A stretch of DNA of 64,000 nucleotides, from positions 124,001-188,000 of the forward strand of contig NZ_FRCD01000011.1 in NCBI RefSeq assembly GCF_900142785.1, written 5' to 3'. This DNA is from Chryseobacterium carnipullorum (GTDB taxonomy: Bacteria; Bacteroidota; Bacteroidia; Flavobacteriales; Weeksellaceae). The notes below the pieces were generated by a model, which was not told where the DNA came from, did not search any database, and saw only the letters and a list, made by a program, of their open reading frames with translations. Below, one piece after another: positions 36,108-45,160 of the stretch (position 1 is the first letter of the stretch; every line of letters begins with the position of its first letter). A program made the translations under genes and the position numbers.

Positions 36108-36686
36108 ATGATGTTTGATCTCCTTCTTTCCCATATACAAAACAAAGTAGACCTGCCTGAAAAACAGAAACATCAGATCGTATCCTTTTTTACGCATAAG
36201 AAATTACGTAAAAAACAATATTTGCTGCAGGAAGGTGATATTTGCAAATGCCTGTCATTTGTTAGTAAAGGTTTGCTTAAATCTTATGTTTTAGACGAAA
36301 AAGGAAGTGAACGGATCAATATGTTTGCCTTCGAAGGTTGGTGGATTTCTGATTTCAACAGCTTTATCAATCAGGAAAAAGCAGTTTTGAATATCAATGC
36401 TGTAGAAGAAACCGAAGTGCTCATGATTACTCTTGAGGATTATGAAAGAATGATGCTGGAAATCCCTGTCATGGACCGCTATTTCAGAATTCTTTACCAA
36501 AACAGTCTGGTCACTAAAGATCACCGGCTGATGGTCTCCAACAGTTTTACGGCAGAAGAAAAATATAAGCAACTGGCCCAGCGCAACCCGGAAATCATCA
36601 AAAGGGTTCCGCACAATCTTATTGCCTCCTATCTGGGACTTGCTCCCGAGACAGTAAGCAGAATACGAAAAAAAAATCTCCATTAA
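36108..36686 (+). CDS. Crp/Fnr-family regulator with FNR-type recognition helix
   Basis: A 192-aa protein with an N-terminal cyclic-nucleotide-binding-like barrel and C-terminal helix-turn-helix NLIASYLGLAPETVSRIRKK. The recognition helix carries Glu-x-x-Ser-Arg, the same contacts FNR uses to read TTGAT. No cysteine cluster for an iron-sulfur centre is present, so it does not sense oxygen as FNR does. Two FNR-type boxes lie 4 and 27 bp past its stop codon, immediately before the PRISE-like reductase gene. Confidence 0.9.
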   Translation: MMFDLLLSHIQNKVDLPEKQKHQIVSFFTHKKLRKKQYLLQEGDICKCLSFVSKGLLKSYVLDEKGSERINMFAFEGWWISDFNSFINQEKAVLNINAVEETEVLMITLEDYERMMLEIPVMDRYFRILYQNSLVTKDHRLMVSNSFTAEEKYKQLAQRNPEIIKRVPHNLIASYLGLAPETVSRIRKKNLH

Positions 36687-36689
36687 TAC

Positions 36690-36703
36690 TTGATCTGGAT
36701 CAA
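36690..36703. promoter_or_regulatory. FNR-type box 1
   Basis: TTGATCTGGATCAA is a perfect TTGAT-N4-ATCAA palindrome. It matches the Glu-x-x-Ser-Arg recognition helix of the adjacent Crp/Fnr regulator. Confidence 0.75.
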
Positions 36704-36712
36704 CAAAAACAC

Positions 36713-36726
36713 ATGATGCAGATCAA
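36713..36726. promoter_or_regulatory. FNR-type box 2
   Basis: ATGATGCAGATCAA matches TTGAT-N4-ATCAA at 9 of 10 positions. With box 1 it also makes a larger inverted repeat (ACTTGATCTG...CAGATCAAGT), 51 bp before the reductase start. Confidence 0.65.
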
Positions 36727-36776
36727 GTGTTTCAGCCTTCTTCTGTCCCTACTTTTGTAATAGAAATTTTACAAAT

Positions 36777-37853
36777 ATGGACAATGCAAAAAACATCGCG
36801 CTGGTCGTTGGTGCGACAGGAATTACAGGGAGTAATCTTGCTCAGGAACTTATTTCCCAGGGATGGACCGTGTACGGACTTTCCAGAAATACCAATAGCA
36901 ATATCCCGGAACTCATTCCTGTAAAGGCTGACCTTCTGAATATTGATAGCTTAAACACAGCACTGGAAGGAATTTCTCCTACTCATGTTTATTTCACTAC
37001 CTGGATGCGAAACGACACAGAGGAAGAAAACATCCGTGTGAACAGTGCTCTGGTAAGAAACTTGTTAGACGTATTGGCTCATAAACAATCAGTACAGCAT
37101 GTCGCTTTGGTTACAGGATTGAAACACTATTTAGGACCTTTTGAAGCCTATGTGAAAGCAGGAAAGCTTCCGGAAACCCCTGTCAGAGAAGAACATCCGA
37201 GACTTCCCCTTCCCAATTTTTACTATGCCCAAGAAGATGAAGTGTATAAAGCTTCCGAGAGAGATGGATTTACGTGGAGCATTCACCGACCTCATACGGT
37301 CATCGGTTACGCCGTGGGCAATCTGATGAATATGGGAACTACTCTTGCGGTGTATGCAAGTATTTGCAAGGAAACAGGGCGAAAATTCGTCTGGCCGGGA
37401 TCTGCTGAACAATGGAACGGTGTTTCTGATGTGACGGATGCCCGGATTTTAGCAAAACAATTGGTTTGGGCTTCTACCACAGAATCTGCAAAAAACCAGG
37501 CTTTTAATATTGTGAATGGAGATGTTTTCCGCTGGAAGTGGCTTTGGAAAAGACTGGCAGACTGGTTTGGCATTGAAGCAGAAGATTTCGACGGGACGGT
37601 AAGACCGCTTGACCATGAATTAAGTAAAGATGCTGGCACCTGGAAGAAAATAACAGAGAAATACGGTTTAAAAGAAGATCATCTCGATCGCCTGGCGTCT
37701 GCGTGGCATACAGATCTCGATCTCGGAAGACCTCTGGAAGTGATGTGTGATATGTCTAACAGCAGAAAGCTTGGTTTTACAGCATATCAGAATACAGAAG
37801 ATTCTTTCACTGAACTATTTCAAAAACTGAGAGCGGAAAGATTAATCCCTTAA
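36777..37853 (+). CDS. PRISE-like short-chain dehydrogenase/reductase
   Basis: A 358-aa NAD(P)H-dependent protein. The N-terminus LVVGATGITGSNLAQEL is the Rossmann dinucleotide motif, and NFYYAQEDEVY (about 144-154) is the signature of progesterone 5-beta-reductase/iridoid-synthase-like enzymes, whose Tyr acts in 1,4-reduction of enones. Bacterial PRISE homologues reduce electrophilic small enones. The two FNR-type boxes in front and the regulator gene upstream suggest the adjacent Crp/Fnr protein controls it, perhaps in response to reactive electrophiles. Confidence 0.87.
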   Translation: MDNAKNIALVVGATGITGSNLAQELISQGWTVYGLSRNTNSNIPELIPVKADLLNIDSLNTALEGISPTHVYFTTWMRNDTEEENIRVNSALVRNLLDVLAHKQSVQHVALVTGLKHYLGPFEAYVKAGKLPETPVREEHPRLPLPNFYYAQEDEVYKASERDGFTWSIHRPHTVIGYAVGNLMNMGTTLAVYASICKETGRKFVWPGSAEQWNGVSDVTDARILAKQLVWASTTESAKNQAFNIVNGDVFRWKWLWKRLADWFGIEAEDFDGTVRPLDHELSKDAGTWKKITEKYGLKEDHLDRLASAWHTDLDLGRPLEVMCDMSNSRKLGFTAYQNTEDSFTELFQKLRAERLIP

Positions 37854-37856
37854 AAA

Positions 37857-37895
37857 CAAACGGAGCGGCTGAATACTGCTCCGTTTGCTTTTTAA
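37857..37895 (+). terminator. Terminator of the PRISE-like gene
   Basis: A perfect 10-bp stem CAAACGGAGC / GCTCCGTTTG with an 11-nt loop is followed by CTTTTTAATTT, just past the stop codon. Confidence 0.85.
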
Positions 37896-38098
37896 TTTAA
37901 ACAACATAAGCAGCTTATATGCCAATAAAAAAAACGTTTATTGTGCTTGAACCCCCTTAATATTGTATCTATAGAAAGTTCCGGATAAGATCATGTATTT
38001 TAAATGTAGTTTTTTACATACCATAGTTTACCACAAAATTGAAAGATGATGCTAATTTGGTGGGATTTTTGAATGTAAAATATAAACCGATCGCACCA

Positions 38099-39121
38099 TT
38101 GAAATTAATAACATTCACAAAAAAAGGAATTTACTGTCCGCAGGGGAAATTTTATATTGATCCCTGGAGACCGGTAGACCTCGCAGTCATCACTCACGGA
38201 CACGCTGATCATGCGCGGTGGGGAATGAAAAAATACCTTTGCCATCATTACACCAAGCCCATCCTTTATCAAAGAATTGGGGTTGATATCGAATGCCAAA
38301 GTGTTGAATATGGTGAAACCATTACCTTAAACGGTGTAAAATTATCAATGCATCCTGCCGGACACATTATTGGGTCAGCCCAGATAAGATTAGAATACAA
38401 AGGCTATGTTACCGTTATATCAGGAGATTACAAAGTACAGGAAGATGGACTGAGTACCCCTTTTGAGTTGGTAAAATGCAATGAGTTTGTCACGGAAAGC
38501 ACCTTCGGATTGCCTATTTATAACTGGCTGGAAGTTCCTCAACTCAATAAAAAGCTTCAAAGCTGGGTTCTTAAAAACCAGGAAAATTCAAAAACCTCAG
38601 TATTCATAGGATACTCATTGGGAAAAGCTCAGCGTATCATGAAAGCGGTAGAAGGTTTAGGAAAAATATATGTCCACAATTCTATTGGAAGACTGAATGA
38701 AGCCTTTGAATCAGTGGGTATTACCCTTCCCGATTACAAAATCGCTGATTTTAAAGAAAACCCAAAAGAAGTACAACACGGAATCGTAATTGTTCCTCCA
38801 GCTTTACTCGACAGCAATATCATCAAAAAAATACCGGATGCTGCAACAGCGATCTGTTCCGGATGGATGCAGGTACGCGGAGCCAGAAGATGGCGCAGTG
38901 CTGACGCAGGATTTGCCATGAGCGACCATGCCGACTGGAAAGGACTTCTGCAAGCCGTAAAAGCTACAGAAGCTGAAATTGTACACGTTACGCACGGGCA
39001 GACTGAAATTTTCTCAAAGTATTTAAATGAAATAGGCATCAAATCTGATGTTGTGGAAACCCTGTTCGGTGAAGATGAAGAAGAGTCAGAAAAAGAAACC
39101 ATAGAAAATCCGGAGCCATGA
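38099..39121 (+). CDS. Ligase-associated DNA damage response exonuclease (metallo-beta-lactamase fold)
   Basis: About 340 aa from the TTG chosen, whose translation MKLITFTKKGIYCPQGKF matches the usual start of this family; a TTG 20 codons upstream is the only longer option and no in-frame ATG exists. The nuclease motif HGHADHARWG gives HxHxDH at residues 33-38, and the C-terminal half continues as a beta-CASP-like domain with HVTHGQTE. It is the first gene of a four-gene DNA-repair cassette with ligase, Lhr-like helicase and phosphoesterase (families described as ligase-associated, TIGR04120-04123 in my recall). It overlaps the ligase gene by 4 bp. Confidence 0.9.
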   Translation: MKLITFTKKGIYCPQGKFYIDPWRPVDLAVITHGHADHARWGMKKYLCHHYTKPILYQRIGVDIECQSVEYGETITLNGVKLSMHPAGHIIGSAQIRLEYKGYVTVISGDYKVQEDGLSTPFELVKCNEFVTESTFGLPIYNWLEVPQLNKKLQSWVLKNQENSKTSVFIGYSLGKAQRIMKAVEGLGKIYVHNSIGRLNEAFESVGITLPDYKIADFKENPKEVQHGIVIVPPALLDSNIIKKIPDAATAICSGWMQVRGARRWRSADAGFAMSDHADWKGLLQAVKATEAEIVHVTHGQTEIFSKYLNEIGIKSDVVETLFGEDEEESEKETIENPEP

Positions 39122-40698
39122 AACATTTCGCAGACTTGATCAATGCCTTGGAAACCACCAATAAAACCAATGCTAAAATAGACGCTATCATCGATTATCT
39201 GGAGCGTGCTCCGGATGAAGATAAAGTATGGTTCATTGCTTTGTTTACCGGAAAAAGGCCCAAAAGAAATGTGAATACCAATTACATGAAAGAATGGGCG
39301 CTGGAGATCACTCAGCTGCCGTTCTGGCTGTTTCAGGAAAGCTATTCTTCAGTAGGAGATCTGGGTGAAACCATTTCCCTTATTCTACCTCCACCTTCAG
39401 AAACTATTGACCGTACCCTTTCAGAGTGGATGCTGGATATCATTCAGTTAAAAGACAAATCAGAAACCGAAAAGAAAGAATTTGTGCTAAAATCATGGAA
39501 CGGACTGGATTATACGGAACGTTTAATTTTCAATAAATTACTGGGTGGAAGCTTCAGAATCGGGGTTTCCGATAAAACGCTGATTAATGCCCTTACCAAA
39601 TTTTCATCTCAGGAGTCAAGTACTTTGATGCACAGTCTGATGGGAAAATGGATCCCGGGGGAAGTGTCGTTCCAGGAACTCATCTCAGCTGAAAATATCA
39701 ATCCCGACAATTCAAAACCTTATCCTTTTTGTCTGGCTTATCCTCTTGAAAAAGAACTGGAAGAACTCGGAAATCCTGAAGACTGGCAGATCGAATATAA
39801 GTGGGATGGAATCCGCGGACAGATCATTAAAAGAAATGATGAAGTTTTTATCTGGTCAAGAGGTGAAGAGCTCGTAACCGATCAGTTTCCTGAAATCAGG
39901 GAGACCGTTCAGGCTATGAAAGGCAACTTTGTTTTAGATGGAGAAATACTTGCGGTAAAGGATTCTAATGTTTTAAATTTTAACGAATTACAGAAAAGAT
40001 TAAACAGGAAAACTTTAACTAAAAAAATGCTCTCAGATATTCCGATTGAAGTCTTTGTTTATGATCTTTTAGAGCTCGAAGGAACGGACCTCCGTGAAAA
40101 ATCTATGGCATCCAGACGTGCTATGCTTGAAGAATTACTACTGAATGAATCCCCTCAAAATATAAAGCTATCTCAGGTTATTGATTTTGAAAAATGGGAA
40201 GATCTGAATACGATAAGAGAAGAATCAAGAGAGATCAACAGTGAAGGTCTTATGCTGAAACAGAAGAATTCCATGTATCATGCCGGAAGGAAAAAAGGTG
40301 ACTGGTGGAAGTGGAAAGTAAGTCCGCTGACTATTGATGCAGTCTTAATTTATGCCCAGAAAGGGAGCGGCCGACGAAGTGCCTATTACACGGATTATAC
40401 ATTCGCTGTAAAAAATGGAGATGCTTTAGTAACGATCGCAAAAGCCTATTCAGGTCTCACTGATAAAGAAATCATGGAAGTAAGCAAATTTGTGAATAAA
40501 AATGCTATTGAAAAATTTGGTCCTGTACGTACCGTAAAAGCAGAATTGGTTTTCGAAATTGCTTTTGAAGGAATCGGATTCAGCAGCAGACATAAAAGCG
40601 GCGTTGCGTTAAGATTTCCAAGAATCCTGAGATGGAGAAAAGACAAAACCGTCAACGAAATTGACGAACTTGAAGAGGTAAAAAAACTGATCCAATAA
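39118..40698 (+). CDS. ATP-dependent DNA ligase
   Basis: A 526-aa ligase of the bacterial LigB-associated type. The adenylated lysine is Lys228 in YKWDGIRGQ (KxDG), followed by FVLDGEILAV (motif III), EGLMLKQ (motif IV) and WWKWK (motif V), with an OB fold at the C-terminus. The N-terminal 220 residues are a DNA-binding extension as in other ATP ligases. NAD-dependent LigA is the housekeeping enzyme in bacteria, so this one belongs to the accessory repair cassette. It overlaps the exonuclease gene by 4 bp and is 1 bp from the helicase gene. Confidence 0.94.
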   Translation: MKHFADLINALETTNKTNAKIDAIIDYLERAPDEDKVWFIALFTGKRPKRNVNTNYMKEWALEITQLPFWLFQESYSSVGDLGETISLILPPPSETIDRTLSEWMLDIIQLKDKSETEKKEFVLKSWNGLDYTERLIFNKLLGGSFRIGVSDKTLINALTKFSSQESSTLMHSLMGKWIPGEVSFQELISAENINPDNSKPYPFCLAYPLEKELEELGNPEDWQIEYKWDGIRGQIIKRNDEVFIWSRGEELVTDQFPEIRETVQAMKGNFVLDGEILAVKDSNVLNFNELQKRLNRKTLTKKMLSDIPIEVFVYDLLELEGTDLREKSMASRRAMLEELLLNESPQNIKLSQVIDFEKWEDLNTIREESREINSEGLMLKQKNSMYHAGRKKGDWWKWKVSPLTIDAVLIYAQKGSGRRSAYYTDYTFAVKNGDALVTIAKAYSGLTDKEIMEVSKFVNKNAIEKFGPVRTVKAELVFEIAFEGIGFSSRHKSGVALRFPRILRWRKDKTVNEIDELEEVKKLIQ

Positions 40699-40699
40699 T

Positions 40700-43150
40700 T
40701 TGAAAACATTTGAAAATAGCGACGGATTTAAAGTCATTCAGCAATGGATGACGGATAAGGGCATCTCCCCTTTCAAATTTCAGATCGAAACCTGGCAGAA
40801 ATTCGGAAACGGATATAGCGGAATGGTCATTGCCCCTACCGGATTCGGAAAGACATTTTCTGTTTTTCTGGCTTTGATTTCAGATTTCATGAATCGTCCC
40901 GAACAGTATAAAAAAGGGCTGAAAATGATCTGGATCACGCCCCTTCGTTCTTTGTCGAAAGATATTGCTAAAGCGATGCAGGAAGCCATGGATGAAATAG
41001 GCCTCGACTGGACTGTTGGGGTGAGAAACGGAGATACGGAACAGAAAGTAAAACAGCAGCAGATCAGAAATATGCCTGAAATCCTTGTGGTGACCCCCGA
41101 AAGTCTCCACCTTCTTTTAGGCCAGAAAAATCATGAACGCTTCTTTCAGGATATGAAGTGCGTGGCCGTTGATGAATGGCACGAATTGCTTGGTTCAAAA
41201 CGCGGCGTTATGGTAGAACTCGCCATTTCTCAGCTCAGAAAATATGTCCCGAAAATAAAAATATGGGGAATTACCGCAACGATTGGAAACCTTGATGAAG
41301 CCATGGATGTTTTAATTCCATACGACATCAAAAAAACAAAGATTACAGCTAAGGAACATAAAAAAATAGATATTCTGCCCGTTATTCCGGATGAACTTGA
41401 TATTCTTCCCTGGGCAGGACATTTGGGAGCAAAATTAGCCGATAAAATCGTTCCTATCATTCTTGATTCAAAATCAACAATCGTTTTCACCAATACCCGG
41501 AGTCAAAGCGAAATGTGGTATCAGCTGTTACTGGATGCTTATCCTGATTTTGCAGGTCAGATTGCCATTCACCACAGTTCTATTGATGCGCATCTCAGGA
41601 TCTGGATTGAAGAGAATTTAAGTGCCGGAAAACTGAAAGCTGTGGTCTCCACTTCGTCTTTAGATCTTGGAATTGATTTTAAACCCGTTGATACCGTCAT
41701 TCAGATTGGTTCAGCCAAAGGAGTGGCCAGATTTCTGCAACGGGCAGGACGAAGCGGTCACTCGCCTTTTGAGACCTCTAAAATCTACTGCGTTCCTACC
41801 CACTCTCTTGAACTGATCGAAGTAGCCGCTTTGAAAGAAGCCGTAAAACAAAAGGTAATAGAACCGCGTGAACCCCAGGTTCTATGTTTCGATGTTCTGG
41901 TTCAGTTTCTGATGACTCTGGCCGTTGGTGACGGATTTTATCCCGAAGAAACCTTCGAGAGTATCAAAAAAGTATTTGCTTTTCAGGAAATGACTGAAGA
42001 AGAATGGAAAAGCATCCTGGACTTTCTGACGATTGGCGGAAGTGTTTTGAAAAGCTATGAAGAATTCCATAAAATTGTCATTATGGAAGACGGTCTCTAT
42101 AAAGTGACCTCACGGAAGATCGCCATGCTCCACCGAATGAATATGGGTGTTATTGTAAGTGATGCCATGCTGAAAGTGAAATTCATTTCCGGCGGCTATA
42201 TTGGAATGGTGGAAGAATATTTTATTACAAAATTAAAAAAAGAAGAAAAATTTATTCTGGCGGGACGAACGCTTGAAGTTGCCATGATTAAAGATATGAC
42301 CGTTTATGTACGTGGAGCAAAAGGGAAAGCAAGGGCCCCGAGTTATTTGGGAGGAAGATTGCCGTTAAGTTCCAATTTAGGCCATTTTTTAAGAGAAAAA
42401 CTCTCTCATGCTTTAAACCCAAAAGCTTCGGAGAAGGAACTTAAATTTTTACATCCTTTATTAACCAATCAGGAAAAAAATTCTCATATTCCCAAAGAAG
42501 ATGAGTTTCTTGTCGAACTGATCAAAAACCGCGAAGGCTACCACCTGTTCATGTATCCTTTTGAAGGTCGGCTTGTCCACGAAGTAATGGCTGCTTTGAT
42601 TGCCTACCGCATTTCAAAACTTGCCCCCATTTCTTTTTCAATGGCCATGAATGACTATGGTTTTGAACTGTTCAGCGATAAAGAAATTCCTCTGCATGAA
42701 GATAATCTGGATACAATTCTGACCCGCGACAACCTGATGAACGATGTGATCGCAAGTATCAACTCTGCAGAAATGGCCCGAAGAAAATTCAGGGATATTG
42801 CTGTAATTTCAGGAATGGTCATTCAGAATTATGCAGGAAAACAACGTTCAAACAAATCATTGCAAAGCTCAGCCGGACTCATTTTTAAAGTACTGGAAGA
42901 TTATGATCCCAATCATTTTCTTGTAAGACAGGCTTACACCGAAGTGTTCAATATGCAGCTTCAGGAACCCCGTCTCGTGGAAGCTTTTAAAAGAATTGAA
43001 AAATCAGAAATCATATTAAAACATTCCAATACCTTTACTCCACTAAGCTTCCCTATCAAAGTAGACAGCTTAAGACAGACGCTCTCCAGTGAAAGCCTGG
43101 ATGCGAGGATTAAAAAAATGGTCGAACAGGCGAGGAAAAAGGGGTTTTAG
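40700..43150 (+). CDS. Ligase-associated Lhr-like DEXH helicase
   Basis: An 816-aa superfamily 2 helicase. Walker A APTGFGKTFS is at about residues 40-49, motif II is DEWH (VDEWHELLGSKRG), motif III TAT (GITATIGN) and motif VI QRAGRSGHSP; the long C-terminal region fits the Lhr-core winged-helix and beta-barrel domains. The start is a TTG one base past the ligase stop; an ATG at codon 13 (WMTDKG) is later and would cut off family sequence. Lhr-like helicases act in 3' to 5' unwinding of DNA and RNA-DNA during repair. Confidence 0.93.
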   Translation: MKTFENSDGFKVIQQWMTDKGISPFKFQIETWQKFGNGYSGMVIAPTGFGKTFSVFLALISDFMNRPEQYKKGLKMIWITPLRSLSKDIAKAMQEAMDEIGLDWTVGVRNGDTEQKVKQQQIRNMPEILVVTPESLHLLLGQKNHERFFQDMKCVAVDEWHELLGSKRGVMVELAISQLRKYVPKIKIWGITATIGNLDEAMDVLIPYDIKKTKITAKEHKKIDILPVIPDELDILPWAGHLGAKLADKIVPIILDSKSTIVFTNTRSQSEMWYQLLLDAYPDFAGQIAIHHSSIDAHLRIWIEENLSAGKLKAVVSTSSLDLGIDFKPVDTVIQIGSAKGVARFLQRAGRSGHSPFETSKIYCVPTHSLELIEVAALKEAVKQKVIEPREPQVLCFDVLVQFLMTLAVGDGFYPEETFESIKKVFAFQEMTEEEWKSILDFLTIGGSVLKSYEEFHKIVIMEDGLYKVTSRKIAMLHRMNMGVIVSDAMLKVKFISGGYIGMVEEYFITKLKKEEKFILAGRTLEVAMIKDMTVYVRGAKGKARAPSYLGGRLPLSSNLGHFLREKLSHALNPKASEKELKFLHPLLTNQEKNSHIPKEDEFLVELIKNREGYHLFMYPFEGRLVHEVMAALIAYRISKLAPISFSMAMNDYGFELFSDKEIPLHEDNLDTILTRDNLMNDVIASINSAEMARRKFRDIAVISGMVIQNYAGKQRSNKSLQSSAGLIFKVLEDYDPNHFLVRQAYTEVFNMQLQEPRLVEAFKRIEKSEIILKHSNTFTPLSFPIKVDSLRQTLSSESLDARIKKMVEQARKKGF

Positions 43151-43269
43151 AGTTATAAATTATAAGTGATAAGTGATGAGTTGGGTTCGGAGTTCGCTAT
43201 AAGGAATAATCTATTCAGGTATCGGGAAATGGTAAAAATAAATTGACAAAAATTAAATCCACATATCAT

Positions 43270-43323
43270 AATTCACCTTCCATGAAGGGGTGGATTTTTG
43301 CAAAGCAAAAAGACGGGGTAGTT
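43270..43323 (-). repeat. Dispersed two-hairpin repeat, copy 3
   Basis: Inverted relative to copies 1 and 2. Followed by AGTTAAAAACAGTATCAATT, which is shared with copy 4. Confidence 0.88.
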
Positions 43324-43478
43324 AAAAACAGTATCAATTAAAATAATAACAAAAATTCCAATTCTAATTAAAAATATAAATGACTAATATAGTTCGGTTT
43401 ACGCAATATGGAATAATTAATTTCAGGCTCCGGTAAATAGTAAAACTAAATTGATAAAAATTGTAACCACCCACCATA

Positions 43479-43532
43479 ATTCCCCTTCCATGAAGGGGTG
43501 GATTTTTGCAAAGCAAAAAGACGGGGTAGTTA
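43479..43532 (-). repeat. Dispersed two-hairpin repeat, copy 4
   Basis: Almost identical to copy 3, including the downstream AAAAACAGTATCAATTAAAA; the two copies arose by local duplication. Confidence 0.9.
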
Positions 43533-43609
43533 AAAACAGTATCAATTAAAAATGATAAAGAAATCAGAGTTAAGCAACTCCTTTCCCATCTTCTAACATC
43601 TAAAAAAAA

Positions 43610-44254
43610 ATGAACATCGCCATAAAAAATATCACAATCAACAATACAATTTTTACATTGACCAATCAGCGTTCAGCATTTTGGAAAAAGGAAAAAGCAC
43701 TCATTTTATCTGATCTTCACATTGGAAAAACAGCTCATTTTCGCAAAAACGGAATTGCGCTGGCCAATCAGATTATGAAAAGTGATCTGGAAAGGCTTTC
43801 CGTCTTGATTGAATATTTTCAGCCGGAAAAATTCATTGTGGTGGGCGATCTTCTTCATGCCGGAGACAACTCGGATGTAGACGAATTCTGCAGCTGGAGA
43901 AATCAGTATCCTGATCTTCAATTTTACCTTGTTGAAGGAAACCATGACCGCCTGTCAGCGAAATTAGAAAAAAAATTATGTTTAAATTTTAAATCCGAAT
44001 CCCTGACCATCCATGGATTTACTTTTATTCATGATTTTGACAAAATATTACCTGAATTTCAGATCACAGGGCACATTCATCCCGGCGTTGTGCTGAATTC
44101 TTCTGTGAAAAGGATCAGGCTTCCGTGTTTTGTTCAAACCCAGAATCAGCTATTATTGCCTGCCTTCAGCGAATTTACAGGATTAGACACCAAAAACATT
44201 CCTAAAGGAGGAAAATTCTTTGTATTCACTGATTCTGAGATTCACGAGATTTAA
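43610..44254 (+). CDS. pdeM: Ligase-associated phosphoesterase (calcineurin-like, PdeM)
   Basis: A 214-aa metallophosphoesterase. The metal-binding motifs are in order: SDLHIGK (about 31-37), GDLLHAGDN (80-88), EGNHDR (108-113) and TGHIHPG (153-159). This is the ligase-associated MPE family, the last member of the exonuclease-ligase-helicase-phosphoesterase cassette. It is separated from the helicase by 459 bp of repeats, where these genes are often closer, so insertion of the repeat block may have divided the operon. Confidence 0.88.
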   Translation: MNIAIKNITINNTIFTLTNQRSAFWKKEKALILSDLHIGKTAHFRKNGIALANQIMKSDLERLSVLIEYFQPEKFIVVGDLLHAGDNSDVDEFCSWRNQYPDLQFYLVEGNHDRLSAKLEKKLCLNFKSESLTIHGFTFIHDFDKILPEFQITGHIHPGVVLNSSVKRIRLPCFVQTQNQLLLPAFSEFTGLDTKNIPKGGKFFVFTDSEIHEI

Positions 44255-44300
44255 AATGAACTGATAATGATAGTAAGAACAAGATGTCTCAACTAAAAAG

Positions 44301-44332
44301 ACTGTCCGGCCAAGGACAGTCCTTTACTTTTT
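44301..44332 (+). terminator. Terminator of the repair cassette
   Basis: ACTGTCC-GGCCAA-GGACAGT forms a 7-bp stem, followed by CCTTTACTTTTT, 47 bp after the phosphoesterase stop. Confidence 0.75.
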
Positions 44333-44528
44333 GACGTATGATTCGTTTTCATGGGTATGTTTTTTTGGTAATTCATTGTCTTATAATTTTGTTGAGTCTG
44401 ACGATGCAAATTTCCGCCGAATGAATGTATTATAAAAATTATTTAAATTGTATTTTTCATCAGAATAATGATGGTTTGTTTTTTTGGACAAAAATTCCGT
44501 TCCTTTGCATGAAAGTCACTCTATCCTA

Positions 44529-45119
44529 ATGAAAAAATCAGAAGCCACCCGCCTGAATATTCTTCAGAAAGCCTTTGAACTCATCTATGCCAAAGGTTAT
44601 CAGACCACCAGCGTTGATGAGATCATTGCGACGACGCAGGTGACCAAAGGCGCCTTCTATTATCATTTTAAAACAAAAGATGAAATGGGGCTGGCGATCA
44701 TTAATGAACTTCTGAAAAACAACTTTAAAAGCACTTTTATAGAACCCCTGGAAAACACTGAAAATCCATTGGAAAGCATATATCAGCTGATGTACGGGAT
44801 TTTAGTGGAAAATGATCTTCTGAAAGTTGAATATGGCTGCCCAACGGCTAATTTCACTCAGGAAATGGCTCCCTGGCACCTTGATTTTACAAAAGCATTG
44901 AACGAACTTGCCGGACAGTGGGAAAATGCAATGATCACCTGTATTGAAAACGGGAAAAAGACGGGTACCGTAAAACAGAATGTGAATGCAAAAGAAATTG
45001 CTGTTTTTGTGATGTCCGGATATTGGGGCGTGCGGAATTTAGGAAAACTTAAAAACTCTAAATCAGTGTATCTTATTTATTTAAAGGGACTTAAGACTTA
45101 CTTTAAATCACTGGAATAA
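44529..45119 (+). CDS. TetR/AcrR-family regulator
   Basis: A 196-aa repressor from the ATG chosen (an upstream TTG would add 15 residues). The helix-turn-helix reads TTSVDEIIATTQVTKGAFYYHF (about 25-46), and the rest is the helical ligand domain with an NFTQEM segment typical of the YxaF/LmrA-like branch. The 26-bp perfect palindrome just after its stop codon, in front of the small membrane-protein operon, is the obvious operator. Confidence 0.93.
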   Translation: MKKSEATRLNILQKAFELIYAKGYQTTSVDEIIATTQVTKGAFYYHFKTKDEMGLAIINELLKNNFKSTFIEPLENTENPLESIYQLMYGILVENDLLKVEYGCPTANFTQEMAPWHLDFTKALNELAGQWENAMITCIENGKKTGTVKQNVNAKEIAVFVMSGYWGVRNLGKLKNSKSVYLIYLKGLKTYFKSLE

Positions 45120-45130
45120 TTTTTTTATCA

Positions 45131-45156
45131 AAAAACATACTAATTAGTATGTTTTT
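45131..45156. promoter_or_regulatory. Palindromic TetR operator
   Basis: A perfect 26-bp palindrome with half-site AAAAACATACTAA, 11 bp after the TetR gene stop and directly upstream of a -7 element. Its position between the regulator and the next operon and its core ACTAATTAGT suit a TetR operator. It can also fold as a hairpin, so a terminator role for tetR is the alternative. Confidence 0.72.
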
Positions 45157-45160
45157 ATTA

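Larger units (their letters stand above)
43151..43609. other. Intergenic region with duplicated repeat block
   Basis: A block of about 155 bp occurs twice here (43188-43342 and 43391-43551). The right 75 bp of each contain the dispersed two-hairpin repeat in inverted orientation and are almost identical. No reading frame is supported, and the fourth cassette gene follows after it. Confidence 0.8.
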
